From the NCBI GenBank assembly GCA_037074705.1, contig CM073593.1, forward strand, positions 61,235,501-61,299,500: a stretch of 64,000 nucleotides of DNA, in the 5' to 3' direction. The translations under genes were made by a program, and so were the position numbers. This DNA is from Zhengitettix transpicula (taxonomy: Eukaryota > Arthropoda > Insecta > Orthoptera > Tetrigidae). The notes beneath the pieces are model-generated. The model did no database searches. It was given only the letters and a program-made list of their open reading frames with translations, and had not been told where the DNA came from. Shown here in pieces: positions 25,200 through 37,431 of this stretch (position 1 is the stretch's first letter; each line of letters starts with the position of its first letter).

Positions 25200-25990
25200 C
25201 AGAAACCTTATTTCTGCCCAAAGAGGATTGTCTCTAGTATTATTGATCGAGGAGGGCGGACTGGTGGTCGCTGCGGCCTAACGAACCTCAACTCGTCTAA
25301 AACAAGAACATAACCATCATGACATCTTCTCAAATAGGTTATCCGCTGTTTGCATCCTTTACAGACAGCAGTTAAATGATGAATCCGACAGAATTTCGGT
25401 TCCACCACTCCACTTACCACGTGATAAATTGAAGTCCACGTCGTTTACTATGACACGATGAAGGGTTTACAATTACAGAGCCCTCATCTTGCAAAGTGCT
25501 CTTACGCTATCAGGTCTACAGACTAGGAATTTAATGTGTGTTTTAAGAAAATGAGAACTCATCCATCTCTCAGTGTCATAGAGCTAATGTAGTCGACACC
25601 AAAAAATTTCGTCACTCACCTATTCCGTATGTAAATTCACCGTATATCAAAACTCTACGACCGCGTCGTAAGCGCTTCCTCAGTTGGCCCTCAAAATGAC
25701 AAGAGATTTGCATACTGAATGCCCGTTGGCGATGATCCGCCAATGCACAATCCCAAGTTTTCCCAAGCTATTCGGCTTCAGATGAACTTCTTGGCCCAAG
25801 TACCTGTCACCTATGGCCGAGTTAGGACCTACGAAGTTTTATCCCGAGTCTTTCTTACAGCCAGTTGATTCGGCCTTTTCATAGCCCACAATCGGCGAGA
25901 TTGCGTGTCTCTTGTCGTTTCCACCCCGCTAATGAGATCGTGGCATGGATAAGCTTTGCTTTTCCCACCGTAATCAACTCTCACATTTCA
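25200..25990 (-). other. GC-richer unidentified segment, probably repeat-derived
   Basis: About 800 bp of higher GC than its surroundings, with a 70-codon minus-strand ORF (25208-25420) that matches nothing I know. A tRNA-like stretch (GATAGCGTAAGAGCAC on the minus strand, about 25490-25505) suggests a SINE component. There is no splice support for a host exon. Confidence 0.3.
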
Positions 25991-26427
25991 ACAGTCAACA
26001 GGTATTTTTAAAAATTAGTATAGTTTTTCTGATGGAAACAGTTTATTTTCATTCAATAGTATAAAAAGGAGTTTTGTAATATAGATATAATTCTTTAAAT
26101 CCATAAATAGAAGAATTGGATAAGCAAATCATTTTTATAATTAAAAATTGAAACTTTACCTACTTGTATAAAATATAATAACTGAAAAATGGCAAAAAGT
26201 CAGAATTAATTAGCAAACATTAATATTGACAATTAACTAACATAAATAATTTTCTTCTCTTGGTTTAGGGACGTCTTCAAATGTATAATTATAATGAGTT
26301 GTAAATTTGATTCAAAAAAATTAACAGATAAAACTCAGACTTCATCTATCAACTTCCATGGCCGAAATGAGAGAAAACAATGAAAATATTTTGGGCAGCA
26401 GGAACTCTGAACTCTCGGTGAAGAAAA

Positions 26428-26769
26428 TTAAGAAAATGTACTTAAAATTCAAAAAAATAAATTTCGTTCATCAGAAAAATTCAAAATAGTTTATTAGGTT
26501 TATATAAACGTCGAAGTTATTTACAATGTGTATTTTTCATAGATAATTCACCCATCATAATTTTCATTTACAGCTAACGGATAAAATTGGACAGAGAATT
26601 AAGAAAATGTACTTAAAATTCAAAAAAATAAATTTCGTTCATCAGAAAAATTCAAAATAGTTTATTAGGTTTATATAAACGTCGAAATTATTTACAATGT
26701 GTATTTTTCATAGATAATTCACCCATCATAATTTTCATTTACAGCTAACGGATAAAATTGGACAGAGAA
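26428..26769 (+). repeat. 171-bp near-identical tandem duplication
   Basis: Units 26428-26598 and 26599-26769 match over their length, with one clear substitution (ACGTCGAAGTTA versus ACGTCGAAATTA). The unit is AT-rich and non-coding. Near-identity points to a recent duplication, or an assembly duplication. Confidence 0.9.
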
Positions 26770-28082
26770 CTGTACTTCGAAACAATAAAAATTAAAATCA
26801 ATTGATTTCGTATGCTATTCCGCTAAAAAATTATATAAAAACGAGACATAATTAATATTAGAAAAATATAACTTAAAGAAATCTATACTTACCACCACCG
26901 AAAATTAAAAAAAAATATGGATTTGTAAATAACAAATTTATATGATAAAGACAAACCGTTAATCAGTTAGACCAACAGTTTTATTCTTATGTTATATATA
27001 TATATATGAAATGATACACTTATATCTTCAATGTGTCTAATATGATTATGTTCATTTCACTGTAATCTAAACTTCAAAACTTCTTCTTCAGTTTTCATTA
27101 TTTATTTGCTCTTTTATTTTTTGAACTTATTTTTTCCAAATTCTTATTTAATTAAATATACTTATAATATTATTATCATCAGATATTCCCTCAGCGAAAG
27201 TCAAAATCGTATGTAATGTTATATATATATAGTAATTTTCAAAATTATAGAATAATACAAATGTCACCACGTTGCAGCCAAGTTATGTGGTATCCAAATT
27301 AATAAAAGGAAAGATAATTTATATGATTTTTCCTTCAATTCAAACAAAAAAATTTTGAATATAACGAAAAAGTGTTTATTACAATTTCGATTTTCTTTAA
27401 TTTTTGTACACCTTTATTTTTTTTAAAAAAAGTCGCACATTTAATAATACTAAGAACCTCAGAGTCGCTTACTGGGCTTTTAATAATGATAGGGATTTTT
27501 CAATTTGCACTGAAAGAGTTCCAAAAGAAATACAAATTAAATTTTACAATAATTGTATAGAAGAATCTAACTAAAAACTAGAGAAATCTTACGCTAATTT
27601 ACATAAAAGTTTACAAAATATAGTTGCTACATTCCATTTTATTTAGCGCTGCTTTGGTACCCTGGTCGGACTCCAAACTAACTCGTCGTCCTGTTGCTAT
27701 TTATAGCTTCAATTAAGTAAGAGTAAATGAAAATAATAATTGATGAACCCTGGATAAAAATACATATTGTCCAGATTTCTGCATTTATATAAATCTAATT
27801 AATTATCTTGATTCTGTCTGATGAACGGAGAATACATATTACATACAACAACAAAATTAGAACTCTGATACCGTCAATGATAATTAAACAATAATTATGT
27901 ATTTGTAAGCTACAACGATATGTTTGTGTGTTTTTTAAACCTTTATATATATTATAAATTATATTTCTTGCAATACTAATTTTTTTAAATTTTCGCATTT
28001 AATTATATATTTACTTATAAAATTATTATTCTATTTGGACATCAGATATCCCTCAGCGAAAGACAAATATGTATGTAATATA

Positions 28083-28083
28083 A

Positions 28084-28131
<48 letters not shown>
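28083..28131. repeat. Compound (TA)n(TG)n microsatellite
   Basis: A TA run to about 28107 followed by a TG run. Confidence 0.95.
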
Positions 28132-28677
28132 TCTGTAACCAGTACAAAAAGTATACAATACGATCATCATATAAACGGATTATCTTGTTTTAATGGTCTG
28201 GCGTAATTTTCTCCCGAGTCTGCGAAATTGGTATTGCCAAAGCCCTTGGGCGAAGATAAGGAGAAGGCACTAGCTTTGAGCTAAAACTAGACAGATGCAG
28301 AGCTAGCAAACAGACACGGTCACTGTAGGCTAGTCCTTTGTTCCGTTCGTTTACGAGTCCTGTAAATACCACAGCTCATTTTGCGGTCTAATCTATTCTC
28401 GCAAGAACATACTGGCGGGAATCCGCAGTGCATTGCACCCGGGGAAATTTAGTCATACTGAAATTAACACAGTCTCATTTCCTTTGTCGAGGTTTTTCCC
28501 TTAATTCATGTTATCTGTTTTATAATTGATTATCGGATTCTCTAAAGCTCCGTTGGGTTTGGACACGTCTTGTGGCATTAAACGATGACTTCCGCTGGAT
28601 ATGAAATTATGCTTAACAATAAAACGTTTTGAAGTTAAATCCTCCATATCTCTGTTTTGACCATAGAAAACTTATGA

Positions 28678-28678
<1 letters not shown>

Positions 28679-28727
<49 letters not shown>

Positions 28728-28728
28728 T
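28679..28728. repeat. (TA)25 microsatellite
   Basis: Longest pure TA run in the window, about 50 bp. Confidence 0.95.
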
Positions 28729-31700
28729 ACGGTGTTTCGTAAAAGAAAATTAACGTTAAAAAACTTATTTCTCCGGATGGGGAAAAAGTAACTCACAATT
28801 CTGACAAGAGTAGATTTCTAGTGGTTTTATGGCGGATATGAAAAAAGGCATACGAGAATATTTTCCTTTCCATACAATTATTTAAAAGCTAAAGAGTAAA
28901 TTTTTCGGCCTAAAATATTTGCTGTCGACGGTCCGCTTGGGCTTTCCCAATGTTCTTCAGCCTATTGAGATTTGTAAATCTGTTCGTTGAAATGTCCAAG
29001 CATTTAACAGTTCCATTTCTGAACGTTACATTCTTTTTATTTAAATAAAGCGTAAATTGAATCCATATTCCAAATTTAACATTTTTGTCGTATTGTTACC
29101 AGTTTCTGCCCTGTGTTGATGTCAGTTTCACATACAAGTGTAAAGTAAGTACCTATGCATATATGGTATGTATTAAAATTTTGTTTCTTACATCTCCTTT
29201 CCTGTCTTGACGTATATTTACAGTACAATATTGAACTGAAGAACACCTATGGTTCAGATATACTTAGAAATTAAGCAAACTAATTAATAGGTCGCGAGAA
29301 GTATCAGTAGAGTCCAGATAAGATTCGCAGTGACCCATGCGTAGGCCTGAGCTCAATTTAACACGAACTTTTGTTACGGCAACTTGGTAATGTAAAAACA
29401 ATATTGAAAAAATTGTCGCAAGGAAATATATTATAATCACTTCAGGTTTGTTGCACGCCAAAAAACTCATCCCGAAAAGTTAAGAGGTGATAAGTTCAGG
29501 GTACCCGTATATCCCTTTCGTAAGAATATAATTCATTTCTTCATAATGGAAGTGGCGTAGTTCCGGCTTCTTCGAAAAGTGGTGTTCCCAACTGACGACA
29601 AGCTCTCCTCATCTTCTTTCGTCTTCTACTACGCATCTGACACGATTTTCTATATTTCACGACCTGTAATTATCTACGCCTACACCTCGAAAATTTTAAT
29701 GTTACTTGAAAAGTGTACAGCTGTAATATAGAGAATTACTCCTCCAAATTAAAAATAAAAGGACATAATATGAATATACGATATATATATATATACGTAC
29801 ATCAATAATAAGATATGTGTATTGCATCGCACTTTGTATACATAACTTAAATGACGAAGTTTACATTAAATTTTAGTCACCTAATTGAGATTTCTATCTC
29901 ATCGCTATATAAGTTAAGTTCATTTCATTTACATTATGTTTTCAGTTGATCACTATTTATCACCATATTCAGACTACACGAAAATTTCATTTAGAAAGCA
30001 TTTAGGACTTAAAAGAAGGGCTGAAACATAATCTACACAGTCTACTTAGGTCGGAAAGGTTTATGGGGATACTTATCGAACACTGTAAAGGAACGTCTAT
30101 TTGCTACCCGTAATGGTATTGTGTTTGATCTATTTCATCTTATAATTACGGAAAAGTAAATGACTTTTTATTTATGAATTTCTTTCCTGTACAGATAATA
30201 AATTCAAATAACCAGCCTGCAAACTGTCAGTGTTAAGTCAGAAAAGCGGATTAAAATTGTTTAGATTCTTTTAATTTCAGATTTTAGTTTTGTTTACGAC
30301 AGCCTCTATAATTCCAGGCGATTACGTAACACACTATTTAGATTTCCACCTCATCACTTATGTTATCTATAGTCATTTTCTAAGTGTTGTTTAATTACAT
30401 TAAACGTCCTCTTAAAACTTCATCTTAGCGCGTAGAAATAATAAATACCTATCGTCTGCGCTAAGAACATACAACAGCCAACTTACACTTTAAACTGCCG
30501 TTTATCGCTCGGTCCATGATACACTTTGCAACGTTCTTTGTATTAGCACTGATAAAATGTAACAAATGAATTTTTTTTTAAATCGACAAGATTTCAATAT
30601 GTTTTTGGGAAACGTCATCACGTACATAAAATACATTAGCTAGATAATATTCTTGAACCATTTCACAACACTGGTTTGAGTTCTCAATCTTCAATTAATT
30701 ATGAAAGTGCTACGACAGCAATAATCACCTCGAATAAGAACCTGAATCCATAACAGGCTTTAATGACCTAGATATCTGAATGTGCTACTAAATTCTCATA
30801 TCCTCACATTTTTAATATGGAGTCCCTACAAAATCTTTACAGCACACCTCAAGTGTCTTTAATAACGTAAACGATTTTCAAACACTTGTATTAAACCACA
30901 ATTAAATAATTTGGTTAAAGTAAGTGGTCATAGTGCTGGAAATCACGAAAGGAATATGTTCTACATATTGCAAACAATACTCAAAAAATAACTCGATCTG
31001 CGTCGTGGAGCCACTTAAATTATTTTGTTGCAATTATTACATTAATATTGGCTAATAATCCCAATTCATTGATTTTAGTCGTTTAATTGAATTCTGTGGT
31101 TAACTAGGATAGAAGTTATAATTAAACATTCAAATCACGTTATCATAGATCATTACAATAATTGGTATTACGACATACGAAAAATACAATTTTGTTATAC
31201 AGGGGTATAATAGTTAATATGGTGATGTTTACGAAATTTTTTACAATAATAAATTTTAAATATCAAAACATAATTTATACATAAAGTAAATTAATATTAA
31301 CACGGTCGTATAGCAAATAACCAAACACTTAAATGTATTAAATAAAATTTTTATAATAATTGATATGTATTGGCGTCACATAGAAATGACTCCTAAATAT
31401 ATTGATAGACGTTGTTCTGAATAGGAAGTATTTTAATGTAATCCAATAATCAGTTTTCAAGCTACATTTATAAATAAAGAGTCTGAATTTTAACATTTTC
31501 TGTTTTTTGTGAGAAGTGTGCCGTTATACAATCGTGGCCACAAACTTAGTTTGTGCAAAAAGTGAGAATAAATGTAAAAGAAGATCGTAAATCTCAGCCG
31601 AAGTTGAAAGAGAAATTTAATTGGGGGAATGAAGTAAAATTATTTGTACTCGTGGACATATGACAATGAAAATAGTTATTAAGGACTGATACCTTGAGGA

Positions 31701-32403
31701 AATAAATGTAATTGTGCAAGATAATTAATTTATGTTGGTTTTTAATAGCAAAGAATAATTATTTCTGTTTTAGGGCCTGTGCCTCGGGCATCTAGTAATG
31801 GGTCACGGCATAAAACCGTAGCTTGTGTCCATAGTGGTTCCCAAGTGTGTGAGTAGGTAGAACCGCAGTCCTCTAACTAACTAGAGTGACTCTAGAATAG
31901 AACAAAGGATGTGCTTAGAATAATACGTGGCAGAATAATGTCGACTGCGTAATATCAACGATGAAATTCCGTAAAAGAAACCACATGGGTTTTTGGAACT
32001 AAAATTACGATCTTATTACTGCGTATTATTTTTGGTAATGAAATGTTAATATTTTTATAAGTATATTCACCAAATACAATGACTAAATTTAACTAATTTC
32101 ATTTATAAAATTTTTCAAACTGAAGTTGATAATAAATTATAATATATCTAAAACGGAATTATTCAGTCTAGTTTTGAGATATGTTTATAATTGTATAGTC
32201 ACTTAAATAACAATGAAAGGAAAATCATATATTAACATGGTAAACGCTGGTGACGCAGCAGAAAGAAAAAAAACAACAGTGGCAAGAAAACGAGAAAGAT
32301 AGGAAAAAATAAACTAAACTGATTAGGGTTTATGTTTTGAGCGAAAGTGAAAAGAGATGTCAAACCTCAAGAATTAAAGTAACCAAACTGATACTTTAGA
32401 GAT

Positions 32404-32460
32404 TACTCCAACGTTTCGATCTGAAAAGAAACCTGTTCGTCTTCGGGAAAGAAGATCATT
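32404..32460 (-). repeat. Penelope-like / hammerhead-like terminus fragment
   Basis: The minus strand reads CCCGAAGACGAAC (about 32435-32447), then GATCGAAACGTTGGAG (about 32406-32421). This is the box-stem-GAAACGT layout seen also at 14.8, 60.2 and 63.4 kb. The stem II spacing is long and the first box is CCGAAGA rather than CTGATGA. Confidence 0.35.
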
Positions 32461-32551
32461 CAGAACTAGTGTACAAGATCCCGGACATATTTTATACATT
32501 TTTCCTGTTGTAGAAATTCCATACATATGTTATAAAATAAATTACTGTCTT

Positions 32552-32554
<3 letters not shown>

Positions 32555-32583
<29 letters not shown>
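32555..32583. repeat. (TA)n microsatellite
   Basis: About 29 bp of uninterrupted TA repeat. Confidence 0.9.
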
Positions 32584-32585
<2 letters not shown>

Positions 32586-33231
32586 TACTGTAAAACAAAA
32601 ACTTGTAATGTAAGCAATTCAATAATAATAATAGCCAGTACACGACACTGCGATTTCACCAGAGATTCCGTGATATCTCCTCATTTATATTAGTTACAAG
32701 CTAGGTGCGTGGCGTTGCCCGTGTGATATTTTATATAAACCCGAAAAAGTATTTAATTCTATATTAATCTTTAGTCAAGAAATAATTTAACCTAAATCTA
32801 ACTGTTCCTAGTTCCGTACATACTTCTGACCGATACTGCATTAATTGAACAGCTATAAAATAATACATTGAATTTTATTGCATCAATCCCAACAATCAAA
32901 CACACCTTCGAATTTCCTCTTAATTATATTCATTGAGTATTGCAGGATTTAACTGTCTCTCAGTCTTCAGATATTACGAAAGATTAAATGGATGAAATTG
33001 TTAACTATATTCACAATGTAAACAAATGGTCGCCATATTGGAGTCACTAATATGGCACGAAAATTAAACTTACATTTTCCTCAAGGATCGTAAAGTATTT
33101 CATATTGTATTTTTTTATCAATCAATGAAGTATTTCTCGATAAAATTTATACTTTTTATTCAATCATAATATTTCTGTTTTATTTCATTAAGCAAAAATG
33201 AACTATTTCCTTTGTTCGTCGCGTAGTAACG

Positions 33232-33295
33232 TCTCTCTCTCTCTCTCTCTCTCTGTCCCGTGACGTCACTCTCTCTCTCTGTCCCGTAACGTCAT
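33232..33295. repeat. (CT)n tract with duplicated GTCCCGTxACGTCA unit
   Basis: A CT run is followed by GTCCCGTGACGTCA, then another CT run and GTCCCGTAACGTCA, a short imperfect tandem. The first unit contains a palindromic TGACGTCA (33261-33268), a perfect CRE-type site. Any regulatory role is speculative. Confidence 0.7.
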
Positions 33296-33433
33296 GGCCT
33301 TTTGGCGCGCAGTAATTTAACTCAAAATGATCACATTTTTTAAATTATAATTCTTTCCGCATTCTCACCCATACAGTACCGTTTTTCGTGTTTTGAAGAA
33401 TGTGTGTTCCAATTTTTGGAGAAATCTGTCCAC

Positions 33434-33842
33434 GCGAGGTACCTTGGCCTGTTTTGAGAGGTGTATGTTCCGGGGTCGCAGACCTTGGAAATACAGTAAG
33501 AGTTGTCCGCTATTCCTACTGGAATAGTCGGCCAGCTGCCTCTTAAACTGGTCGAGGCACAGAGAAGTGAATGCTGCGTCCTTACAGAAAAACCCTCTCC
33601 CGCTATCGGAAGGGCGTGGGTCAAGTACCCAATGCCCGACCTACCTCATGCAGGTTTTCTAGGGTTTGTCCTGCATTACTTTTAGGTGAATGCCGGGTAG
33701 GATCCTTAAACTATAGCCCGGGGGCCCTAGTTAACCTTTGGCTACCTTCATTTACCCTTCCGCATCCCCCCTTTCAAATCCCTTCCCATGCTATTAAAGT
33801 TGAGTTGCCACCATGTGGATTACCCTCATGTAGCCTGTTACC
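33434..33842 (+). repeat. Poly(A)-tailed retroposon family, plus-strand copy
   Basis: Reads GAGGTACCTTGGCCTG, TGTATGTTCCGGGGTCGCAG, ACTGGAATAGTCGGCCAGCT, CGGAAGGGCGTGGGTCAAGT, ATGCCGGGTAGGATCC and CATGTAGCCTGTTACC. It is closely similar to the reverse complement of 50398-50951 over some 400 bp. Weak similarity may extend upstream to about 33360. It ends where the minus-strand copy's T run begins. Confidence 0.85.
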
Positions 33843-33983
33843 TTTTTTTTAGGGCAACAGGCTACATGAGGGTAATCCACGTTGGGCAACTCCCCTTTAA
33901 TAGCATAGGAAGGGATTTGAAAGGGGGGATGCGGAAGGGTAGAGGAAGGTAGCCAAGGGTTAACTAGGGCCCCCGGGCTATAT
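33843..33983 (-). repeat. Poly(A)-tailed retroposon family, short 5'-truncated copy, tail-to-tail with the previous
   Basis: A T8 run (the A tail read from the other strand) is followed by AGGGCAACAGGCTACATGAG up to CCCCGGGCTATAT. It forms a 133-bp inverted repeat with 33710-33842, separated only by the T run. It is closer to the 50.4-kb copy than to its neighbour, which favours an independent insertion into the neighbour's tail over simple snap-back. Confidence 0.85.
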
Positions 33984-34914
33984 GTTAACCCTAAAAAAAC
34001 AGATATCCTAAACACTGAAATGTATTAACTGCGCGAACTGCAAATTTTAAATAATTCTAAGGAAACATCATTGCAATTAATGTACATACAAATACTGCAA
34101 CGTCGCGATTGTAATGTGGGGGCATGCTAAAGAGCAGTTTCTCCCTCTCATGTGTCAGTTAAAATAGTTGTATCACTTTCAATGTAACTTAACACAACTA
34201 AAATGTTAAACAAACTATTCCAAAAAAAAATGTTTCCTTACTGGTACGTCAAGCACCGAAGTCTTACATCTGTACTAGTTTGTGTTATTTCCAAGCTATA
34301 TCTAATCAATTTTTTTCTCCATTTCGTTTGTTAAAATGATTCAATTGATTGGTATCAAAACATTTATCGAATAACTGGAATGACGTATTTAGCATTCCTA
34401 GAACAATACCGTTGTACGAACGCAGCGTGTGAACCGGTGACATTCAAAGATACTGACTCAGAGGTATGTTTAACGAAGCTTCCCTACAAACGTTGTAGTC
34501 GAGAATTTATTGCCACGCATACTTAATTACAGGTTCAGAGTGCTGCTTCGTTTGATGTCTCGTTTATGATTGGCGTCGAGTATCGACGTAGTATGGAGCT
34601 TTCAAATTAATCCACTTCAATTGACGGAAGTGATGGAATGTTACAGGAAATTAGACGAGAGAATACGTTTTCAGGAACTTCAACCAAAAATGCATCACTT
34701 ATAATTTGGTGCAGAATGATACGTAACAAAGCTTTGGAAGGGAATTGAGTGCCAATCCCAATCAGCATAAACGCTAATTAAACGAAGTTGTTCTCCTGGT
34801 ATTTTACACAAACACATACTGGGTGCCAACTGGTTTCGAACTAATTATTTAAAGAAAACTATAAATCATTACCGGATCTGTTTACAAAGATTAAAGGAAA
34901 ACTTCGGGATAATC

Positions 34915-35810
34915 ATTTCTTAAAATAACATTATCCAGTTCAACACCAACACCTTGCTCACAAATTTGAACTTCAAATTTCTGATACGAGGGTAACAATT
35001 TACCGAGAAGAAGTAGCACTTTTTTTCTGAAATATTCTCTTTCGATTAGACTGTCGTTGTTCTGAGGTTTGTTGTTGTAAACAAGACTTTTTAATTATCC
35101 CCTGTGAAAATACTCAGGAGCACTCAAGTCAGAACTCTTGGGTGGCCACGGAACAATCCCCTCCACACGAAATGAGCTTTCGTGCAAACATTTTGTTTAC
35201 GATAGCCAAACCTTCGTTAGACGCGTGGCATGTGACGCCATCTTGTTGAAACGATGTCTTGTCGTTTTAGTCTACAGCCACTACAAGAAAAGAATCGTGT
35301 AACAATGTTGTGAACTGGTCGAAGTTTATGGTTTCAGCATGGCCTCGCTTGTTTAGAATAAATAACGGATAATAAATTAGAGCTTAAGTGCCCGACAATG
35401 AAGTGACTTTCGGAGAATTAAAGGTGCTATACATGGTCTGACTTAGGATTTTCCGGGGCCAAATCATGACAATTTTGTTCCCATTTAAATAAAAATTGGC
35501 TTCGTCCGAAAATAAAACGAGTCGTTGGTTTCAATTGGTCCGGTAACTGAATTTAACGTCTCATTTAAAGTATTCCAATAAAATGTTAGAGACAATTCAA
35601 TCTGATCGAGGATTGCGTCGTGGCGCAGAACTCCAACTTCATTAACTGCTTCCTCGGTAAATGTTGACCTTGGACGTACTCTAGCATTCAGATTGTACGT
35701 GAAACATAGTCTCTAATTTTCAGATCCAAGACCTAATCATATATTCACTGGGATTCTGATTTGGGTCAGGCGATTCAAAATAAGCGCGAAGCGAATGAAT
35801 ATCAACAATG
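34915..35810 (-). pseudogene. Mariner/IS630-type transposase relic
   Basis: Decayed transposase read in all three minus-strand frames. Near the N-terminal side is FESPDPNQNPSE, then RPRSTFTEEAVNEV, which matches the usual GRPRSTRTEE-V-EV helix-turn-helix region. Next comes a DEANF motif preceded by FS with LNG after it (first catalytic Asp), then FQQDGVTCHAS, the FQQDGATxHTA block with the second Asp. Further on are SDLSAPEYF (the PDLSAPDYFLWG block) and YNNKPQNNDSLIE (NKPxxxDDLK). The last residues resemble the family's C-terminus. Several stops and frameshifts make it dead. Terminal inverted repeats could not be fixed. Confidence 0.85.
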
Positions 35811-37415
35811 CAAAACATAATTTTTTTTAAAAAAAAAACTGTACGTTGTTCTGTCGTCAAACGATCTATCCTGGCTGAATTTATACATTATAACAATTCA
35901 AATAAATAAAAAATATTTATGGGTTCCAAGAACGTCATATATGCTTCATAAGAGAGTAATTTCAGTTAATTCGCACTATAAAGAAAGTAATGAGAACCAC
36001 AAATTTGTAATTATAAAACTATGGTGATGCCCTATATAATGGTGATAAATTATTAAATAATTTTCTTAATTCTCGTCATATTTTCTCTAATTGCTAACAC
36101 TCCCAGGGTCACCGAAACTTAGCTCATTAGTCGAGTTTCGCAAGTGTATCTTGGGGATACTCATTATATACTCTTAGTAGCCATAGTAATTTGGCGAAGG
36201 ATGACGATACGTTGAAGGTTCACTCTACGGTAATTACTAAGTTAATTACAATATAAAGTGACATCAGACACATCACGTTAGCAGCAGTCGTCTTTACGCG
36301 TAAATGATACGGGAAATTATTAAAAAGTTTGTTTGAGATGTGGCGGAATAGGATTCCCCGTGAAACTCAAGAAACCAGTATGGTTGTAGTTATGAAATAA
36401 TAAATCGTAAATGAAGCACAATTGTAAAATTAAACCTACAAGGTTTGATGGAAAATTAAACGGTTCACGTATTTGATTTAATATTATTTTCGCAAAACAC
36501 GTAAATGTTTTATAGATATTTCTTCGAGTGGAATCAAACACGTCTCAAATAAAATAAAATAAAATAGAGTAAATATTTGCACTATTTTTACGTTATTTTT
36601 CGTGAGATAAAAGTGTATAATTTTTGATTCACAAAAGTCAACAAAGAATGAGGACCAGCAACCTCCAATACAGCTAACGAAATTGGTTCTAGAGGTATTG
36701 AGCCTCGCACTCTTGACGTTATAAATGGAAGATTCAATCACACGTGAGGGGAAAAGCTGCGTTTCCAACAAGAGTTGTTCACAGGCTTATAAAATGGTCG
36801 TCATTTAGTTCTGTGACACAAGAAAAAGTTTCTATTTGACGAATAAAAGTTTCAATAAATATTTCTGTCAGAAAATCCTTCGAAAATATTTTAACCCAAA
36901 ATACCCTTTTGAAAAAGTATGAATTTAAATCTACTGTATATTTTTTGTAAATTATTGTTGTAACTATTGTGGTAATATAGTAAAATTTGTGGATAATCTG
37001 TTGGCTCGCGACAATTTGAAGAAATTTCTGTTGCTCGTTGTATCCATATTAAATAACCATAGAAAAACGTTCATATTTTCTATATCGAACTTTATTATCT
37101 GGTAACAATCTTCCATTCCCCACTGAGATTATAGATTTGTGGTTTTTATGTGCGAATTTGTTTTATATAGCCATTTTTATTGGAAAAACTGTCTATATTA
37201 CATCCCAGAGACCTTCAGAACTAAAACTGTCTCTCTTACTCTCAACTGACATCTATTTTAACCTGCTGCTAATTTAAGAGTAAAATAAATCACGATAAGA
37301 GAAACCTATGACCTTAGCTTAAAGTTAACAAACGTGAAATTTTTCAGTACGAGTTTATATAACAAACGTCGTGTATCGTTAGGAGGAGGTTCTGAGACCA
37401 CGGAAATTCAGGAAA

Positions 37416-37431
37416 ATGTACTATCGTGACG
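37416..37431 (-). repeat. Dispersed repeat word (family shared with 42835, 44480, 48301 and 49040)
   Basis: ATGTACTATCGTGACG occurs here and again at 42835-42850 and 48301-48316. Flanking words (GGAAA... before, GTCA...TTTAYAYGAC after) are also shared. Confidence 0.6.

Noticed and set aside
33340..34015. Several 60-94 codon ORFs on both strands
   Set aside because: They lie inside the non-coding retroposon copies, are not conserved in frame between copies, and carry no motif.
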